Shown: in pieces, positions 48,018 to 57,193 of the stretch | How positions within the stretch are numbered: position 1 is the first letter of the stretch | Layout of the letters: every line of letters begins with the position of its first letter | Assembly: GCF_000523235.1 (NCBI RefSeq) | Contig: NZ_CP006850.1 | Location: 7,006,001 to 7,070,000 of the forward strand | Origin: Nocardia nova SH22a | GTDB lineage: Bacteria > Actinomycetota > Actinomycetes > Mycobacteriales > Mycobacteriaceae | Direction of reading: 5' to 3' | Length of the DNA: 64,000 nucleotides | Notes under the pieces: model-generated | The model's database searches: none | What the model saw: the letters and a program-made list of their open reading frames with translations, nothing else | What the model was told of the DNA's origin: nothing | Position numbers and translations under genes: made by a program

Positions 48018-48037
48018 AACCTACGGAACCGTAGGTT
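48018..48037. promoter_or_regulatory. 20-bp perfect palindrome, candidate TetR-type operator
   Basis: AACCTACGG-AA-CCGTAGGTT is a perfect 9+9 inverted repeat ending 16 bases before GTG 48054 and overlapping a TAACCT -10-like box (48017-48022). Its size and form match TetR-family operators, and its position would let a repressor block the hemolysin III gene. No TetR gene is adjacent. Confidence 0.6.
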
Positions 48038-48053
48038 ACTCAGGAGGTAACAA

Positions 48054-48773
48054 GTGCCCGAATCGGCGAACCCGGCGCTCGGCACCCCCGGCCCCACCCT
48101 CGAGGACCTGGCCCGGGAGGGCCTGCGCACGCTCGCGGTGAAACCTCGGATGCGAGGCTGGATCCACACCTATGCCGTGGGCATCGCGGCGGTCGCCGTC
48201 GCCGTCCTGGTCGCGGTCGCCGCCACGGTGTCGGCCACCGCCGGTTGGTCCACCCTGATCTACGGGCTGACGGTCTGCGGCCTCTTCGGTGTCAGCGCCG
48301 TCTATCACCGGGTCACCTGGCGCACCGACCGCGCCCGCACCCATATGAAGCGCGCCGATCATTCGATGATCTTCCTGTTCATCGCCGGCAGTTACACCCC
48401 GTTCGCGCTGCTGGGCCTGCCGGGGCGGACCGGAATCACGCTGCTGAGCGTGGTGTGGATCGGCGCGGTCGCCGGGGTCGCGCTGAAACTGTTGTGGCCG
48501 ACCGCACCGCGCTGGGTCGGGGTGCCGCTGTATCTCGTGCTGGGCTGGGCGATCGTGCCGGTCGCCGCGCCCCTGACGCACAACGTCGGGGTGGCGCCGA
48601 TGGTGCTGCTGCTGATCGGTGGGATTGCTTACAGTGCCGGGGCGATCCTGTACGCGACGAAGTGGCCGAATCCGTGGCCGGAGGTCTTCGGACATCACGA
48701 ATTCTTCCACGCCGCAACGGTTCTCGCGGCACTCTGCCATTACGTCGCGATCTGGCTGGTCGTATTGTCGTAG
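48054..48773 (+). CDS. Hemolysin III / PAQR-family membrane protein
   Basis: A 239-residue seven-span protein of the YqfA/hemolysin III (PAQR) family. The metal-site motifs SAVYHRVTWR (first His), HMKRADHSMIFLFIAGSYTP and the final GHHEFFHAATVLA (His cluster) are intact. Relatives are putative ceramidase- or hydrolase-like membrane enzymes tied to membrane fluidity. GTG 48054 is preceded by GGAGG. A 20-base palindrome overlaps its promoter. The M. tuberculosis orthologue (Rv1085c) neighbours the Z-FPP synthase in the same way. Confidence 0.93.
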   Translation: MPESANPALGTPGPTLEDLAREGLRTLAVKPRMRGWIHTYAVGIAAVAVAVLVAVAATVSATAGWSTLIYGLTVCGLFGVSAVYHRVTWRTDRARTHMKRADHSMIFLFIAGSYTPFALLGLPGRTGITLLSVVWIGAVAGVALKLLWPTAPRWVGVPLYLVLGWAIVPVAAPLTHNVGVAPMVLLLIGGIAYSAGAILYATKWPNPWPEVFGHHEFFHAATVLAALCHYVAIWLVVLS

Positions 48774-48817
48774 GACAAGATCACCGGTAACGTGCCGCGG
48801 CCGCACGAGCGGGTTCT

Positions 48818-50401
48818 ATGCTCGTTCGTGCCATCCGTCCGAAACCGGTACCACCGAACAGACCACTGCCAGGGGCTATGACCAGTCGACTCGTGCTCTG
48901 GGCCCTGCGTGCACGCTGGGGCCTCTCGACGGTGGTGATGGCCTGCAATCTGGGTGGACTCGCGGTCATCATCGTCGAACTGTGGTTGAGCGGATTCCTC
49001 GGCAACCTCGGCGAGGAATGGTTTCGCACGGCGTCGCAGACCGCCATCTACCCGATCCTCGGCGCGGTGGCCGGCATCATCCTGGCCGTGCGGGACCGGG
49101 TGTACTACTTCGGCTGGATCGACCAGACCCGCAGACCCACCCGGCCCGAGGCCGAGCGACTGCTCAAACTGCCGATAGCGATCACCTCCCGCGCACTCGC
49201 CATCTGGATACCCGGCGTCTTCATCGCCACCGCGCTGTTCGCCCAGGTGGTACCGACGCGGGCGCTGTGGGCGATCGGCGCGATGTTCTTCCTGGGCGCG
49301 CTGGAATCGGCGGGTTTCACCTTCCTGGTCGTGGACCGGCTCATCCGGCCCACGATTCCGGTGATCGCGCGCGTGCTCGGCGGTACCTCGCACTGGAGCG
49401 CGACCGTGCTCAACCGGCTGGTCGTCTCGTGGGCGGTGGCCGGTGCGATGCCGCTGCTGATGCTGATCACCGTGCTCGGCGATCCGGTCGCCGACGCCGG
49501 TGACCGGGTACGCACCGCGCTGTACATGTCACTGGTCGGACTCCTCGTCGGCGCCCTGACCACCGCCACTCTGGCCCGTTCGGTCGCCGCGCCGCTGCAC
49601 GCGCTGCGGCGGGCGCTGGACCGGATCGCCCGCGGTGAGCTGTCCGCTCGGGTGCCGATCACCAGCGCCAGCGAGATCGGCCGGCTGGAACTGTCGGTGA
49701 ACGAACTGGCCGAGAACCTGTCCGAACGCGAGCGGATGCGCGATGTGTTCGGCCGTCACGTCGGTAACGAGGTCGCCGAGCGGGCCCTGTCCGGCGGGGT
49801 CGACCTGACCGGCGATGTGCGGGTGGTGACGGCGCTGTTCGTCGATGTCACCGGCTCGGTGGAGCTGTCCACCGAACTGGCGCCGCGGGAATTCGTCGAG
49901 AAGCTGAATCGGCTGCTGGCCGTGGTGGTCTCGGCGACCGAGGACAACGGCGGGCTGGTCAACAAGTTCGAGGGCGATGCCGCGCTGTGCATCTTCGGCG
50001 CGCCGATCGCGTTGGGCGACAATGCCACTCCCGCCCTGCGCGCGGCCCGGCGCATCCGCGACGAGGTCGCGCTCGGCGGGGAATTCGACATCGGAATCGG
50101 GGTGGCGCGCGGTTCGGTGTTCGCCGGTGACGTGGGCACCGACACCCGCCTGGAGTTCACCGTGATCGGCGACGCGGTCAACGAGGCATCGCGGCTGACG
50201 ACCGAGGCCAAGGAGGTGCCGCGCCGGATCCTGGCCAGCCAGGCCGTGATCGAGGCCGCGACCGAATCCGAACGCTCCCGGTGGGTGCTCTACGAGAAGA
50301 TCCAGCTGCGCGGGCGCAAGGAACCGACCGCGGGGTGGACCGACCGCAAGCCGGTGGGCCGGGTGGAACCCCGGGTGCCCGCCACCGCGGCCGATTCCTG
50401 A
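48818..50401 (+). CDS. Membrane class III adenylate cyclase with HAMP domain
   Basis: A 527-residue receptor-type cyclase. The N-terminal half has about six membrane spans (VVMACNLGGLAVIIVELWL ... LYMSLVGLLVGALTTATLA), then a HAMP linker (LARSVAAPLHALRRALDRI). The cyclase domain shows ALFVDVTGSVELS (metal Asp), NKFEGDAALCIFGAP (Lys substrate residue and second metal Asp) and LEFTVIGDAVNEASRL (Asp, Asn and Arg transition-state residues), so it should make cAMP. ATG 48818 or ATG 48878 may be the start. It follows the hemolysin III gene on the same strand. Confidence 0.93.
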   Translation: MLVRAIRPKPVPPNRPLPGAMTSRLVLWALRARWGLSTVVMACNLGGLAVIIVELWLSGFLGNLGEEWFRTASQTAIYPILGAVAGIILAVRDRVYYFGWIDQTRRPTRPEAERLLKLPIAITSRALAIWIPGVFIATALFAQVVPTRALWAIGAMFFLGALESAGFTFLVVDRLIRPTIPVIARVLGGTSHWSATVLNRLVVSWAVAGAMPLLMLITVLGDPVADAGDRVRTALYMSLVGLLVGALTTATLARSVAAPLHALRRALDRIARGELSARVPITSASEIGRLELSVNELAENLSERERMRDVFGRHVGNEVAERALSGGVDLTGDVRVVTALFVDVTGSVELSTELAPREFVEKLNRLLAVVVSATEDNGGLVNKFEGDAALCIFGAPIALGDNATPALRAARRIRDEVALGGEFDIGIGVARGSVFAGDVGTDTRLEFTVIGDAVNEASRLTTEAKEVPRRILASQAVIEAATESERSRWVLYEKIQLRGRKEPTAGWTDRKPVGRVEPRVPATAADS

Positions 50402-50410
50402 GTCGGTGCT

Positions 50411-50424
50411 CCGGGCGTGCCCGG
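50411..50424. terminator. Small hairpin between convergent genes
   Basis: CCGGGC-gt-GCCCGG is a perfect six-pair palindrome in the 35-base space between the cyclase stop and the thioredoxin-domain gene. It could act in both directions but is short. Confidence 0.4.
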
Positions 50425-50436
50425 GATCGCCGGACC

Positions 50437-52344
50437 TCAGCCGTTGAGCAGTGCGTCACGCACGCTGCCGGGCTCGGTTACCGGAAGATCACACACCACG
50501 CCCCGGCAGATGTAGGCGGCCGGAGCACCGCTCACCGGCGGACGATCGGCGAGCAATGGGGTCGAATCCTGTTGCCCGGTCACGATCACCGCACCGCCGG
50601 GCGCGAATCGACGTGCGGTACGCAGCAATTCGTCCCCGCCGTCACCGCCGGGCACCGAGATCGCGATCTGGATCGGCCCGGCCAGCATCGCCTCGGCCAC
50701 ACCGAGCCACTGCCCGCCCGAGCGCGGGGCGCGGGCCAGTACGAGGGCTCCCGCATTCGCGGTCGCCTCCGCGAGGGCACGGTAGCGGGCCGCCCGGTCC
50801 GGATCGCTCAGCGCGGCGGCGATGGTCAGGGTTTCGGCGAAGGACGAGGCACCGGCGGGGGTGGCGCCGTCGATCGGATCGCGCGGGCGGGCGATCAGGG
50901 TCTCGGCGTCCGCGGCGGTGTCGAACCAGCTGCCCGGATTCGCCGGATCCTCGAAAAGCCTTGTCGCGGTATCGATCAGGTCCTGTGCGTGGTCGAGCCA
51001 GAAATGCTCACCGGTGGCCTGGTGCAGGGACAGCAATCCGGTCGCGAGCCAGGCGTAATCCTCCAGCACACCGGGTGCGGATCCGGCCACACCGCCCAGC
51101 GAGGCGCGGACCAGGCGGCCGTCGATCACGTGGCGGTCCAGCAGGAATCGCGCGCAGCGGGCCGCGGCGTCCACCCAGTCCGGCCGGTCGTGTGCGGTGC
51201 CCGCCTCCACGAGTGCGGTGACGGCCATGCCGTTCCAGGCGGTGACCACCTTGTCGTCGCGCTCGGGCTGCGGGCGCCGGTCGCGGGCCGCACGCAGGCG
51301 CCGCCGGATCTCGTCGAAGCGCACGGCGTCGGCGGGATCGTCGTCCGGGCCGGTCCCGGGGTCGGTGTAGCGGGTGAGCACCGATGCGCCGTGTTCGAAG
51401 GTGCCCTCGGGGGTGACGCCGAAAACCTTTGCGGCCCAGCGTCCGTCCTCCTCACCGAGGACGTCGGCGAGTTGCTGCGGAGTCCACACGTAGGTGGCTC
51501 CCTCGACGCCCGGGGCCCCCGGTTCCGGATGGGTGTCGGCATCGAAGGCCGAGGCGAAACCGCTCTCGGCGGTGATCAGATCGTTCAGCAGGAACCCGGC
51601 GGTCTCCTCGGTGACCCGTTGCGGCAATGCGTCATCGGAGTCGATTCGGGCGAGATGCGCGTACACGCGCAGCAACTGGGCATTGTCGTAGAGCATCTTC
51701 TCGAAATGCGGTACGACCCAGGCGGCATCGACCGAGTAGCGGGCGAACCCACCGCCCAGCTGATCGTGGATGCCGCCCCGCGCCATCGCGGCACAGGTCA
51801 GCGAGACCACCTGCCGCACGGCCTCGTCCCGAGTGCGCTCGTAATGCCGCAACAGCCCCTCGAGCAGCGCCGACAGCGGAAACTTCGGCGCCCCACCGAA
51901 ACCCGCGAACCGATCGTCCACATCCCGCAGCACCGCCGCCACCGCGTGCGCGAGCAGTTCCGGCCCGATCCCGACCTCACTACCGGGCAACCCGGCCGTC
52001 TGCTCCCGCAGCGCCTGAGCCACCTGCCCCGCCGCCTGATCGACCTCGTCGCGCCGATTGACCCAGGTATCGGAGACCGCCGTGAGCAACTGCGTGAACG
52101 ACGGCATCCCACCCCGCGGTGTCAGCGGGTAGTACGTACCGCAGTAGAACGGCTCCCCCGCGGGCGTGAGGAAGCAGGTCATCGGCCACCCACCCTGCCC
52201 CGTCATAGCGACCGTCGCCGACATGTACACCGCGTCGATATCGGGCCGCTCCTCCCGATCCACCTTCACACACACGAAGTTGGCGTTCATCAATTCGGCG
52301 GTCGCGGGATCGGAGAACGATTCTCGCGCCATCACATGACACCA
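50437..52344 (-). pseudogene. Thioredoxin-domain (DUF255/YyaL) protein, 5' end lost
   Basis: This frame encodes the C-terminal ~635 residues of a YyaL/Rv1084-type protein: WCHVMARESFSDPATAELMN, VKVDREERPDIDAVYM, GGWPMTCFLTPAGEPFYCG, then the glycosidase-like (alpha/alpha)6 domain (GGGFARYSVDAAWVVPHFEK, DDKVVTAWNGMAVTAL). In intact relatives some 55 residues precede this, including a SPYLxQHxxNPVxW segment and the first Cys of CHWCH. Here likeness stops exactly at Trp of WCH, at about 52344. The frame continues upstream to 52506 with unrelated sequence, so a hybrid ORF may still be translated, but the thioredoxin-like active site is broken. Confidence 0.75.
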
Positions 52345-52606
52345 AATGAGTTGTTGAGTGCCGTAGCTACCAATGGCAAGACGCATACCCAACTGACAAC
52401 AGTATGGGCACGTCTCGCCTGGTCGCTTCAGCACTTGCCTCCTCTCCCCACTCCCACCAATCCACAGGATTAGTGGAGTGCTGTCGCAGGTACGGCGACG
52501 TAGCACTACCCAATCGGTTCATACGCTCACCCTACGGCCCTTCCGCGACAGCGGCGTTCGCGCGTCGATCAACAGTTCTGGACGGACGCTTCCGGCACGA
52601 CGCCCG

Positions 52607-53506
52607 TCACGCTCTGGATCCGTCGAATGCTGGTGTCCTACGGGCCAAGATTTCGGCGTGGGCGGCGAACCCTCGCGAGCCGAATCCGGCAGCTGACGCC
52701 GCCCGCAGGTTCTCGACGGCAGCGTCGATCACGCGTGTCTGAAGTCCGGCTGCCTCGATGCAGACCAGCGCAGGCTCGAGCCCCGCGAGGTAGGTGTCGA
52801 TCGTGGCCTGATCGGTCTCGTACTGGCCGGTCGCGATCTCGGTGATCGCGTCGGCGGCCGTCCGACCGAGGAAGTCCAAGGTGATCGGAGTCATGGCGGC
52901 CAGCAGTGCCGGATCGACTCCCTCTTTCAGGACATATGATGTCGCCTCGACGAACGCACTCAGCGAGGCGACGAAAAAGGCACCCACCAACGCGATGTTC
53001 AGCACGCTGGAAGCGGTCACGAGGTCGGAGACGTAGGCGGATGATCCGCCGAGCGTCATCAACGTCTTCTCGTGGCGAGCCCAAGTCTCCGGCGACCCGG
53101 AGTAGACGATGGCGCCCTCGGCCGTCCCGATGGACTGTGGGTAACAGATGATCGAGCCGTCGACGGACTCGCCGCCGCGCTCAGCCATCGCGGCCTCGAA
53201 CGCGACCACCTCGTCCGGAGCGCCGCTCCCCAGGTTCACCACAGTCTTGCCCGCTAGGTCGGCGATGTTCCCGAACGCCTCCAGCGTCGCGCCGTAGTCC
53301 GTCACGCAGGTGACGATCAACGGCGCCGAAGCTACGGCTTCACGGACATCGGTGATAGCACGAACACCGTCCGCGGTCAGCGCCTCTGCCCGCTCGTGCG
53401 TGCGGTTCCAGGCAGCCGTGGAATAGCCGCCGGCCGCGAAGGCTCGCGCCAGTGCGGACCCCATCAGGCCGCAGCCGAGCACCACGACATCGTGTGATTC
53501 AGCCAT
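52607..53506 (-). CDS. NADPH-dependent imine-reductase-like oxidoreductase
   Basis: A 299-residue protein of the beta-hydroxyacid-dehydrogenase/imine-reductase group. The nucleotide motif VVLGCGLMGSALARAFAAGG (residues 8-27) with WNRTHERAEAL after strand two points to NADPH. YPQSIGTAEGAIVYSG and the helical C-terminal domain (ALLAAMTPITLDFLGRTAADA) match imine reductases, which dimerise by domain swapping. ATG 53506 (MAESHDVVVLG) has AAGGAG upstream; ATG 53545 would add 13 residues. It lies in the island right of the broken thioredoxin-domain gene and left of a replication-gene remnant. Confidence 0.85.
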   Translation of the reverse strand: MAESHDVVVLGCGLMGSALARAFAAGGYSTAAWNRTHERAEALTADGVRAITDVREAVASAPLIVTCVTDYGATLEAFGNIADLAGKTVVNLGSGAPDEVVAFEAAMAERGGESVDGSIICYPQSIGTAEGAIVYSGSPETWARHEKTLMTLGGSSAYVSDLVTASSVLNIALVGAFFVASLSAFVEATSYVLKEGVDPALLAAMTPITLDFLGRTAADAITEIATGQYETDQATIDTYLAGLEPALVCIEAAGLQTRVIDAAVENLRAASAAGFGSRGFAAHAEILARRTPAFDGSRA

Positions 53507-53564
53507 GTTCAGGACACTCCTTGCCGATCTTGTCGGACGTTTCATTCGCGGTCATACAGGTCTA

Positions 53565-53586
53565 ATCAAATGACTTGATCAAATGA
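53565..53586. promoter_or_regulatory. Direct repeat upstream of imine-reductase gene
   Basis: ATCAAATGA occurs at 53565-53573 and again at 53578-53586, thirteen bases apart, about 60 bases upstream of ATG 53506. The stretch is AT-rich compared with its surroundings. It may be the binding site of an unlinked HxlR/MarR/TetR-type regulator. Confidence 0.4.
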
Positions 53587-53769
53587 ACATAGCAACTGAT
53601 CGACTGGGAACACCCCCTTTTCGCCGACATTCCTCATGGCGATCACATGCCCGAGCCGCGTTGGTCCGCGCTTCATCACTCGCCTCCCTCCAGGAGGCAT
53701 TCAATCCCCGGGATCGGAGGCGCGCTGCCGCACGTACCGGGATGTGGCACCACCTGCCCGTACCAGAAC

Positions 53770-54310
53770 TCACCGTCCGGTCCGCCCGTCCAAGATTCGG
53801 GCGATGGTGTCGTAGTGCTGCTCCGATCGATTGGGGCGGTCCCGAAGGTGCCACCGAAGCCACCCGCTCAGCGATCGCAGACATAAGCAGTTGCGCCCGC
53901 GAAGGCATCCGGGTGCCGAGCGCGACCGTGGCCCACGTGTAACGGCGTGGATCCCGCGCGGCTTCATCGATACCCACGGCCGCGAGTTTGCGGCGAACAA
54001 ACTCGATCCGATCCGCCTTGTGGTCACCGAGCGTCTTCCCTGTCCACTTCTCCGACGTCAGCACCCGGTTGCCGGGCAACGCCAGGGTCTCTCGCCGATG
54101 CGCACGCGCCTTGCACACTCCCGGAACGGTTTTCGCGGTGGCGCCTTTCGGAATCAACCCGTAGAGCAGCCAGATAGCGCACCGCGGACTACACGGCGTC
54201 CGGCACAGCGCGGCGTGCAACCGGTCGTAGTGATCGCAGGCCGCTCTCGACGGGATTCGCTGTGGCGAATCCGACCATGCAGTCGGACGTCACACCTACC
54301 GGGACTGCTG
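53770..54310 (-). pseudogene. RepSA-type replication initiator remnant
   Basis: Reading the minus strand, fragments of an actinomycete plasmid/ICE replication initiator appear in shifting frames: a FATANPVESGL-like piece near 54270, ACDHYDRLHAALCRTPCS, then AIWLLYGLIPKGATAKTVPG, KWTGKTLGDHKADRIEFVRR and MPSRAQLLMSAIAERV. At about 53855-53865 the frame shifts and continues as WLRWHLRDRPNRSEQHYDTI to a stop at 53770. At least two frameshifts and a missing N-terminus make it non-functional. It marks a decayed mobile element; no integrase or transfer gene is left nearby. Confidence 0.65.
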
Positions 54311-54403
54311 TGGCAGATCAACCACGTACCAGTCGGCGGATCGATCACACGATGGTTCTGCGGACAGTCCGGCTCGAGATCGGCGGTCCAGCTGGGCGCA
54401 CGG

Positions 54404-55819
54404 TCAGGCCGCGTCGGTGAGGGCGGGCATCATCGCTCGCAACACCGGCTCCCAGCGGGATTTCTCGTCCGGGAAGCAGCGGGCGAGGACGTCGATCATG
54501 ATGGCCGGGGCGGTCGAGGCGCCGGGCGATGCGCCGAGTAGTCCGGCGATTGTGCCGTTCGCGGCGACGACGGTTTCCGTGCCGAAGGTCAGTGTGCCGA
54601 TGCGGCGGACGTCGGGTTTGACGAGTTGGGCTCGTTGGCCGGCTTGGATCAGGTCCCAGTCGGCCGGGGTCGCGGTTGGGTAGAAGCGTTGCAGGTGGGC
54701 GAATTTGCGGCGGCGGGTGGATAGGAGTTGGCCGATCAGGTAGCGGACCAGCGATAGGTTCTGCACGCCCACAGCCAGTAGGACCGCGATGTTGTGCGGG
54801 CGCAGGGTGGTGAACAAGTCGGTGAGGCGGCCGTGTTTCAGGAGCCGGGTGCTGAAGGTGGCGTAGGGGCCGAACAGGAGTGAATCGCGGCCGTCGACCG
54901 TGCGTTTGTCCAAGTGCGGCACCGACATCGGGGGTGCGCCGAGCGGTGCCTGGCCGTAGATCTTGGCGTCGTGCTGTGCGACCACCCGGGGGTCGGCGGT
55001 GCGGAAGAACTGGGCGCCGAACGGGAAGACCGCGTAGCCGCGGACTTCCGGGACGCGCGCCTTCTGCAACAACTTCAGGGCGTAACCGCCCGCGCCCACG
55101 AAGACGAAGCGGGCGCGAACGGTGAAGCGCCGCTTGGTGGCTCGGTTGCGCACGGTCACCGTCCAGACGCCGTCGGGGTCACGGTGCAGGCCGGTGACCT
55201 CGTGGCCGAGGCGTATTCGCGCACCGGACGACTTCATCACCCCGGCGAGTGCCCCGGTCAGGGTGCCGAAATCGACGTCGGTTCCGGCCTCGTACCGGGT
55301 GGCGGCCATCGGCTCGGCGCCGTCGCGTCCGGCCGCCACCAAGGGCGCCCACTCGGCGATCACCGCGGGGTCCTCGGTGTAGCGCATGGCCGAGAACAGC
55401 GGCAGCTCCCGCAGGGTTTCGTACCGTTTCCGCAGGTAGTCCACATCGCGGTCACCGAAGACGACATCCATGTGCGGCGCCGGGGTGAGGAACAAGTCGG
55501 CGATATCGCCGTCGGCCACCAGCGCCGACCAGAACTGGCGCGAGAGCTGGAACAGTTCACCGATCCGCGCGGCCTTCGACGGATCGGCGGGATCGGGCAT
55601 GTAGTTCAGCTCGCACAGCCCGGAATGGCCGGTACCGGCGTTGTTCCAGGCATTCGAGCTTTCGGCGGCGAGTTCGCCCAGCCGTTCGAACAGGATCACG
55701 GATCGTTCCGGGCAGGTCTTGGCGAGCATCGCACCGAGGGTCGTGGACATGATGCCGCCCCCGATCAGCAGGACATCGTAGATCTCCTCCGGCACAGAGG
55801 GTTTCGCTGTGTACGCCAT
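54404..55819 (-). CDS. mqo: Malate:quinone oxidoreductase
   Basis: A 471-residue FAD-dependent, membrane-peripheral enzyme that oxidises malate to oxaloacetate and passes electrons to quinone. The FAD motif is DVLLIGGGIMSTTLGAMLA (about residues 15-33), with ESSNAWNNAGTGHSGLCELNY and LLGASPGASTAPAIMIDVL as family signatures. ATG 55819 has GGGGAGGT four bases upstream, better than GTG 55846. It is divergent from a LysR gene with 90 bases between. Fumarase at 33934 supplies the substrate in the TCA cycle. Confidence 0.97.
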   Translation of the reverse strand: MAYTAKPSVPEEIYDVLLIGGGIMSTTLGAMLAKTCPERSVILFERLGELAAESSNAWNNAGTGHSGLCELNYMPDPADPSKAARIGELFQLSRQFWSALVADGDIADLFLTPAPHMDVVFGDRDVDYLRKRYETLRELPLFSAMRYTEDPAVIAEWAPLVAAGRDGAEPMAATRYEAGTDVDFGTLTGALAGVMKSSGARIRLGHEVTGLHRDPDGVWTVTVRNRATKRRFTVRARFVFVGAGGYALKLLQKARVPEVRGYAVFPFGAQFFRTADPRVVAQHDAKIYGQAPLGAPPMSVPHLDKRTVDGRDSLLFGPYATFSTRLLKHGRLTDLFTTLRPHNIAVLLAVGVQNLSLVRYLIGQLLSTRRRKFAHLQRFYPTATPADWDLIQAGQRAQLVKPDVRRIGTLTFGTETVVAANGTIAGLLGASPGASTAPAIMIDVLARCFPDEKSRWEPVLRAMMPALTDAA

Positions 55820-55909
55820 GGTTACCTCCCCGAGTTCGGTGACCATGTCATCGTCGCCGCCGCCAATCCGATCCGTCTACGGCCAATATCGGTCGCTTAC
55901 CATCCGAAT

Positions 55910-56821
55910 ATGGATGATTTCTCGCCGACGCAGGTGGAAGCGCTGATTCCGCTGCTGGCGGCGTTCGATGCCGCGGCGAGCCTCGGGCACATCACTCGTG
56001 CCTCGGAAGCGCTCGGGGTACCGCAATCCTCGCTGAGCCGCCGGTTGAAAGCGGTCGAGAAGATCGTCGGCACCCCGCTGTTCCAGCCGATGGGACGGGG
56101 TATCGCACTGACCCCGGCGGGCCGGGAGCTGTTCGAGCGCACCCGCGGACTGGTCCGCACCCTCGGCGATGCCGTGCGGGTCGTGCGCGGTGACGCCGAT
56201 CCGGAGGGCGGGCTCGTCCGCTTCGGATTTCCGCTCACACTGGGACCGGTCAGCGTCCCGTCGATGCTGGCCGACTTCCATGCCGGGGCGCCCCGTATCC
56301 GGCTGCATCTCGTCCAGGCGCACGGCGAGGGGCTGGCGGAGTTGCTGCGCGAGGGACGGCTCGATCTCGCCGTCATGATTCCCGCGCCCGCCGATCTGCC
56401 CGCAACAGTGCTGGGGCACCAGCGCATTCACCTCTACGTCGCCCGCGACCACCGGCTCGCCGACCGCCACACGGTCGACTTGGCCGAACTCGCGGATGAG
56501 ACGTTCATCGCCAACCCACCGGCCTACCACCTGCGGCGCCTGCTCGATTCCTGGTGTGCCGAAGCCGGATTCGCACCGGAGGTAGCCTTCGAGATCACCG
56601 AATTCGAGACGCTGCGCTCCCTCGTCGCCCACGGACTGGGCATCGCACTGCTGCCCGCACCGGAACTCGAGCATCCTGAGTTACGGCGCATCGAACTGTC
56701 CGGACCGCGTGCGAGGTCGATCGCCCTGGCGTCGGCCGCGCATCGGCCCACCCCCGCGGTCGCCCGGCTGCACGACTACATCGCCCGCCACGCGACCACA
56801 CATCTCGCCACCACCTGGTGA
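55910..56821 (+). CDS. LysR-family regulator, divergent from mqo
   Basis: A 303-residue LysR-type regulator. The winged HTH is FDAAASLGHITRASEALGV ... PQSSLSRRLKAVEKIVG (residues 19-58), then FQPMGRGIALTPAGRELFE. The substrate domain starts at GGLVRFGFPLTLGPVSVPS; LVAHGLGIALLPAPE is near the C-terminus. Divergence from mqo over 90 bases is the classic LysR arrangement, so it probably controls mqo in response to a dicarboxylate. ATG 55910 is used; no ribosome binding site is obvious. Confidence 0.92.
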   Translation: MDDFSPTQVEALIPLLAAFDAAASLGHITRASEALGVPQSSLSRRLKAVEKIVGTPLFQPMGRGIALTPAGRELFERTRGLVRTLGDAVRVVRGDADPEGGLVRFGFPLTLGPVSVPSMLADFHAGAPRIRLHLVQAHGEGLAELLREGRLDLAVMIPAPADLPATVLGHQRIHLYVARDHRLADRHTVDLAELADETFIANPPAYHLRRLLDSWCAEAGFAPEVAFEITEFETLRSLVAHGLGIALLPAPELEHPELRRIELSGPRARSIALASAAHRPTPAVARLHDYIARHATTHLATTW

Positions 56822-56979
56822 ACAGATCGTGCAATCCCCGACCAGATTTCGGGAATTCCCGATGGCATGGCGCACTGTGCACGATTTGTTCGAGCATCGG
56901 CCGAACGGGAGAACCCCTGGAAACAGGATCGCACCGAAACCGTAACCGTAAGCGGCGGAGGAACGGGTACTCACCCGGC

Positions 56980-57141
56980 ATGGACGACACAATGCGCAAC
57001 CGGTCGGCGGGACGACGGCGCCCCTGGTTCGCAGATCTCGAAGAGGCCGAGCGGCGTGGCGCTCACGGCAATGCCGGGCTCGGATACTTCGATTGCGATT
57101 GCGAGATCTGCCATCGGCGGTTCCGTCCCGCGGCCGTGTGA
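56980..57141 (+). CDS. Small Cys-rich protein (CxCxxCH), 53 aa
   Basis: A 53-residue candidate gene: MDDTMRNRSAGRRRPWFADL, then EEAERRGAHGNAGLGYFDCD and CEICHRRFRPAAV. The CDCEICH cluster could bind zinc. The first half is basic, as in small nucleic-acid-binding proteins. A GGAGG lies about 17 bases before ATG 56980, rather far; ATG 56992 would be the next start. It lies 53 bases upstream of the first Y RNA, on the same strand as the Y RNAs and rsr. I know no family for it. Confidence 0.5.
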   Translation: MDDTMRNRSAGRRRPWFADLEEAERRGAHGNAGLGYFDCDCEICHRRFRPAAV

Positions 57142-57193
57142 GATCGCGATAAAAGAGATGCGCCGGATATCGGCTGTGCCGTACCGTCATCCA

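Noticed and set aside
52345..52606. Short frames on both strands right of the thioredoxin-domain breakpoint
   Set aside because: None has a ribosome binding site, a family motif or consistent codon use; the stretch looks like junction debris.
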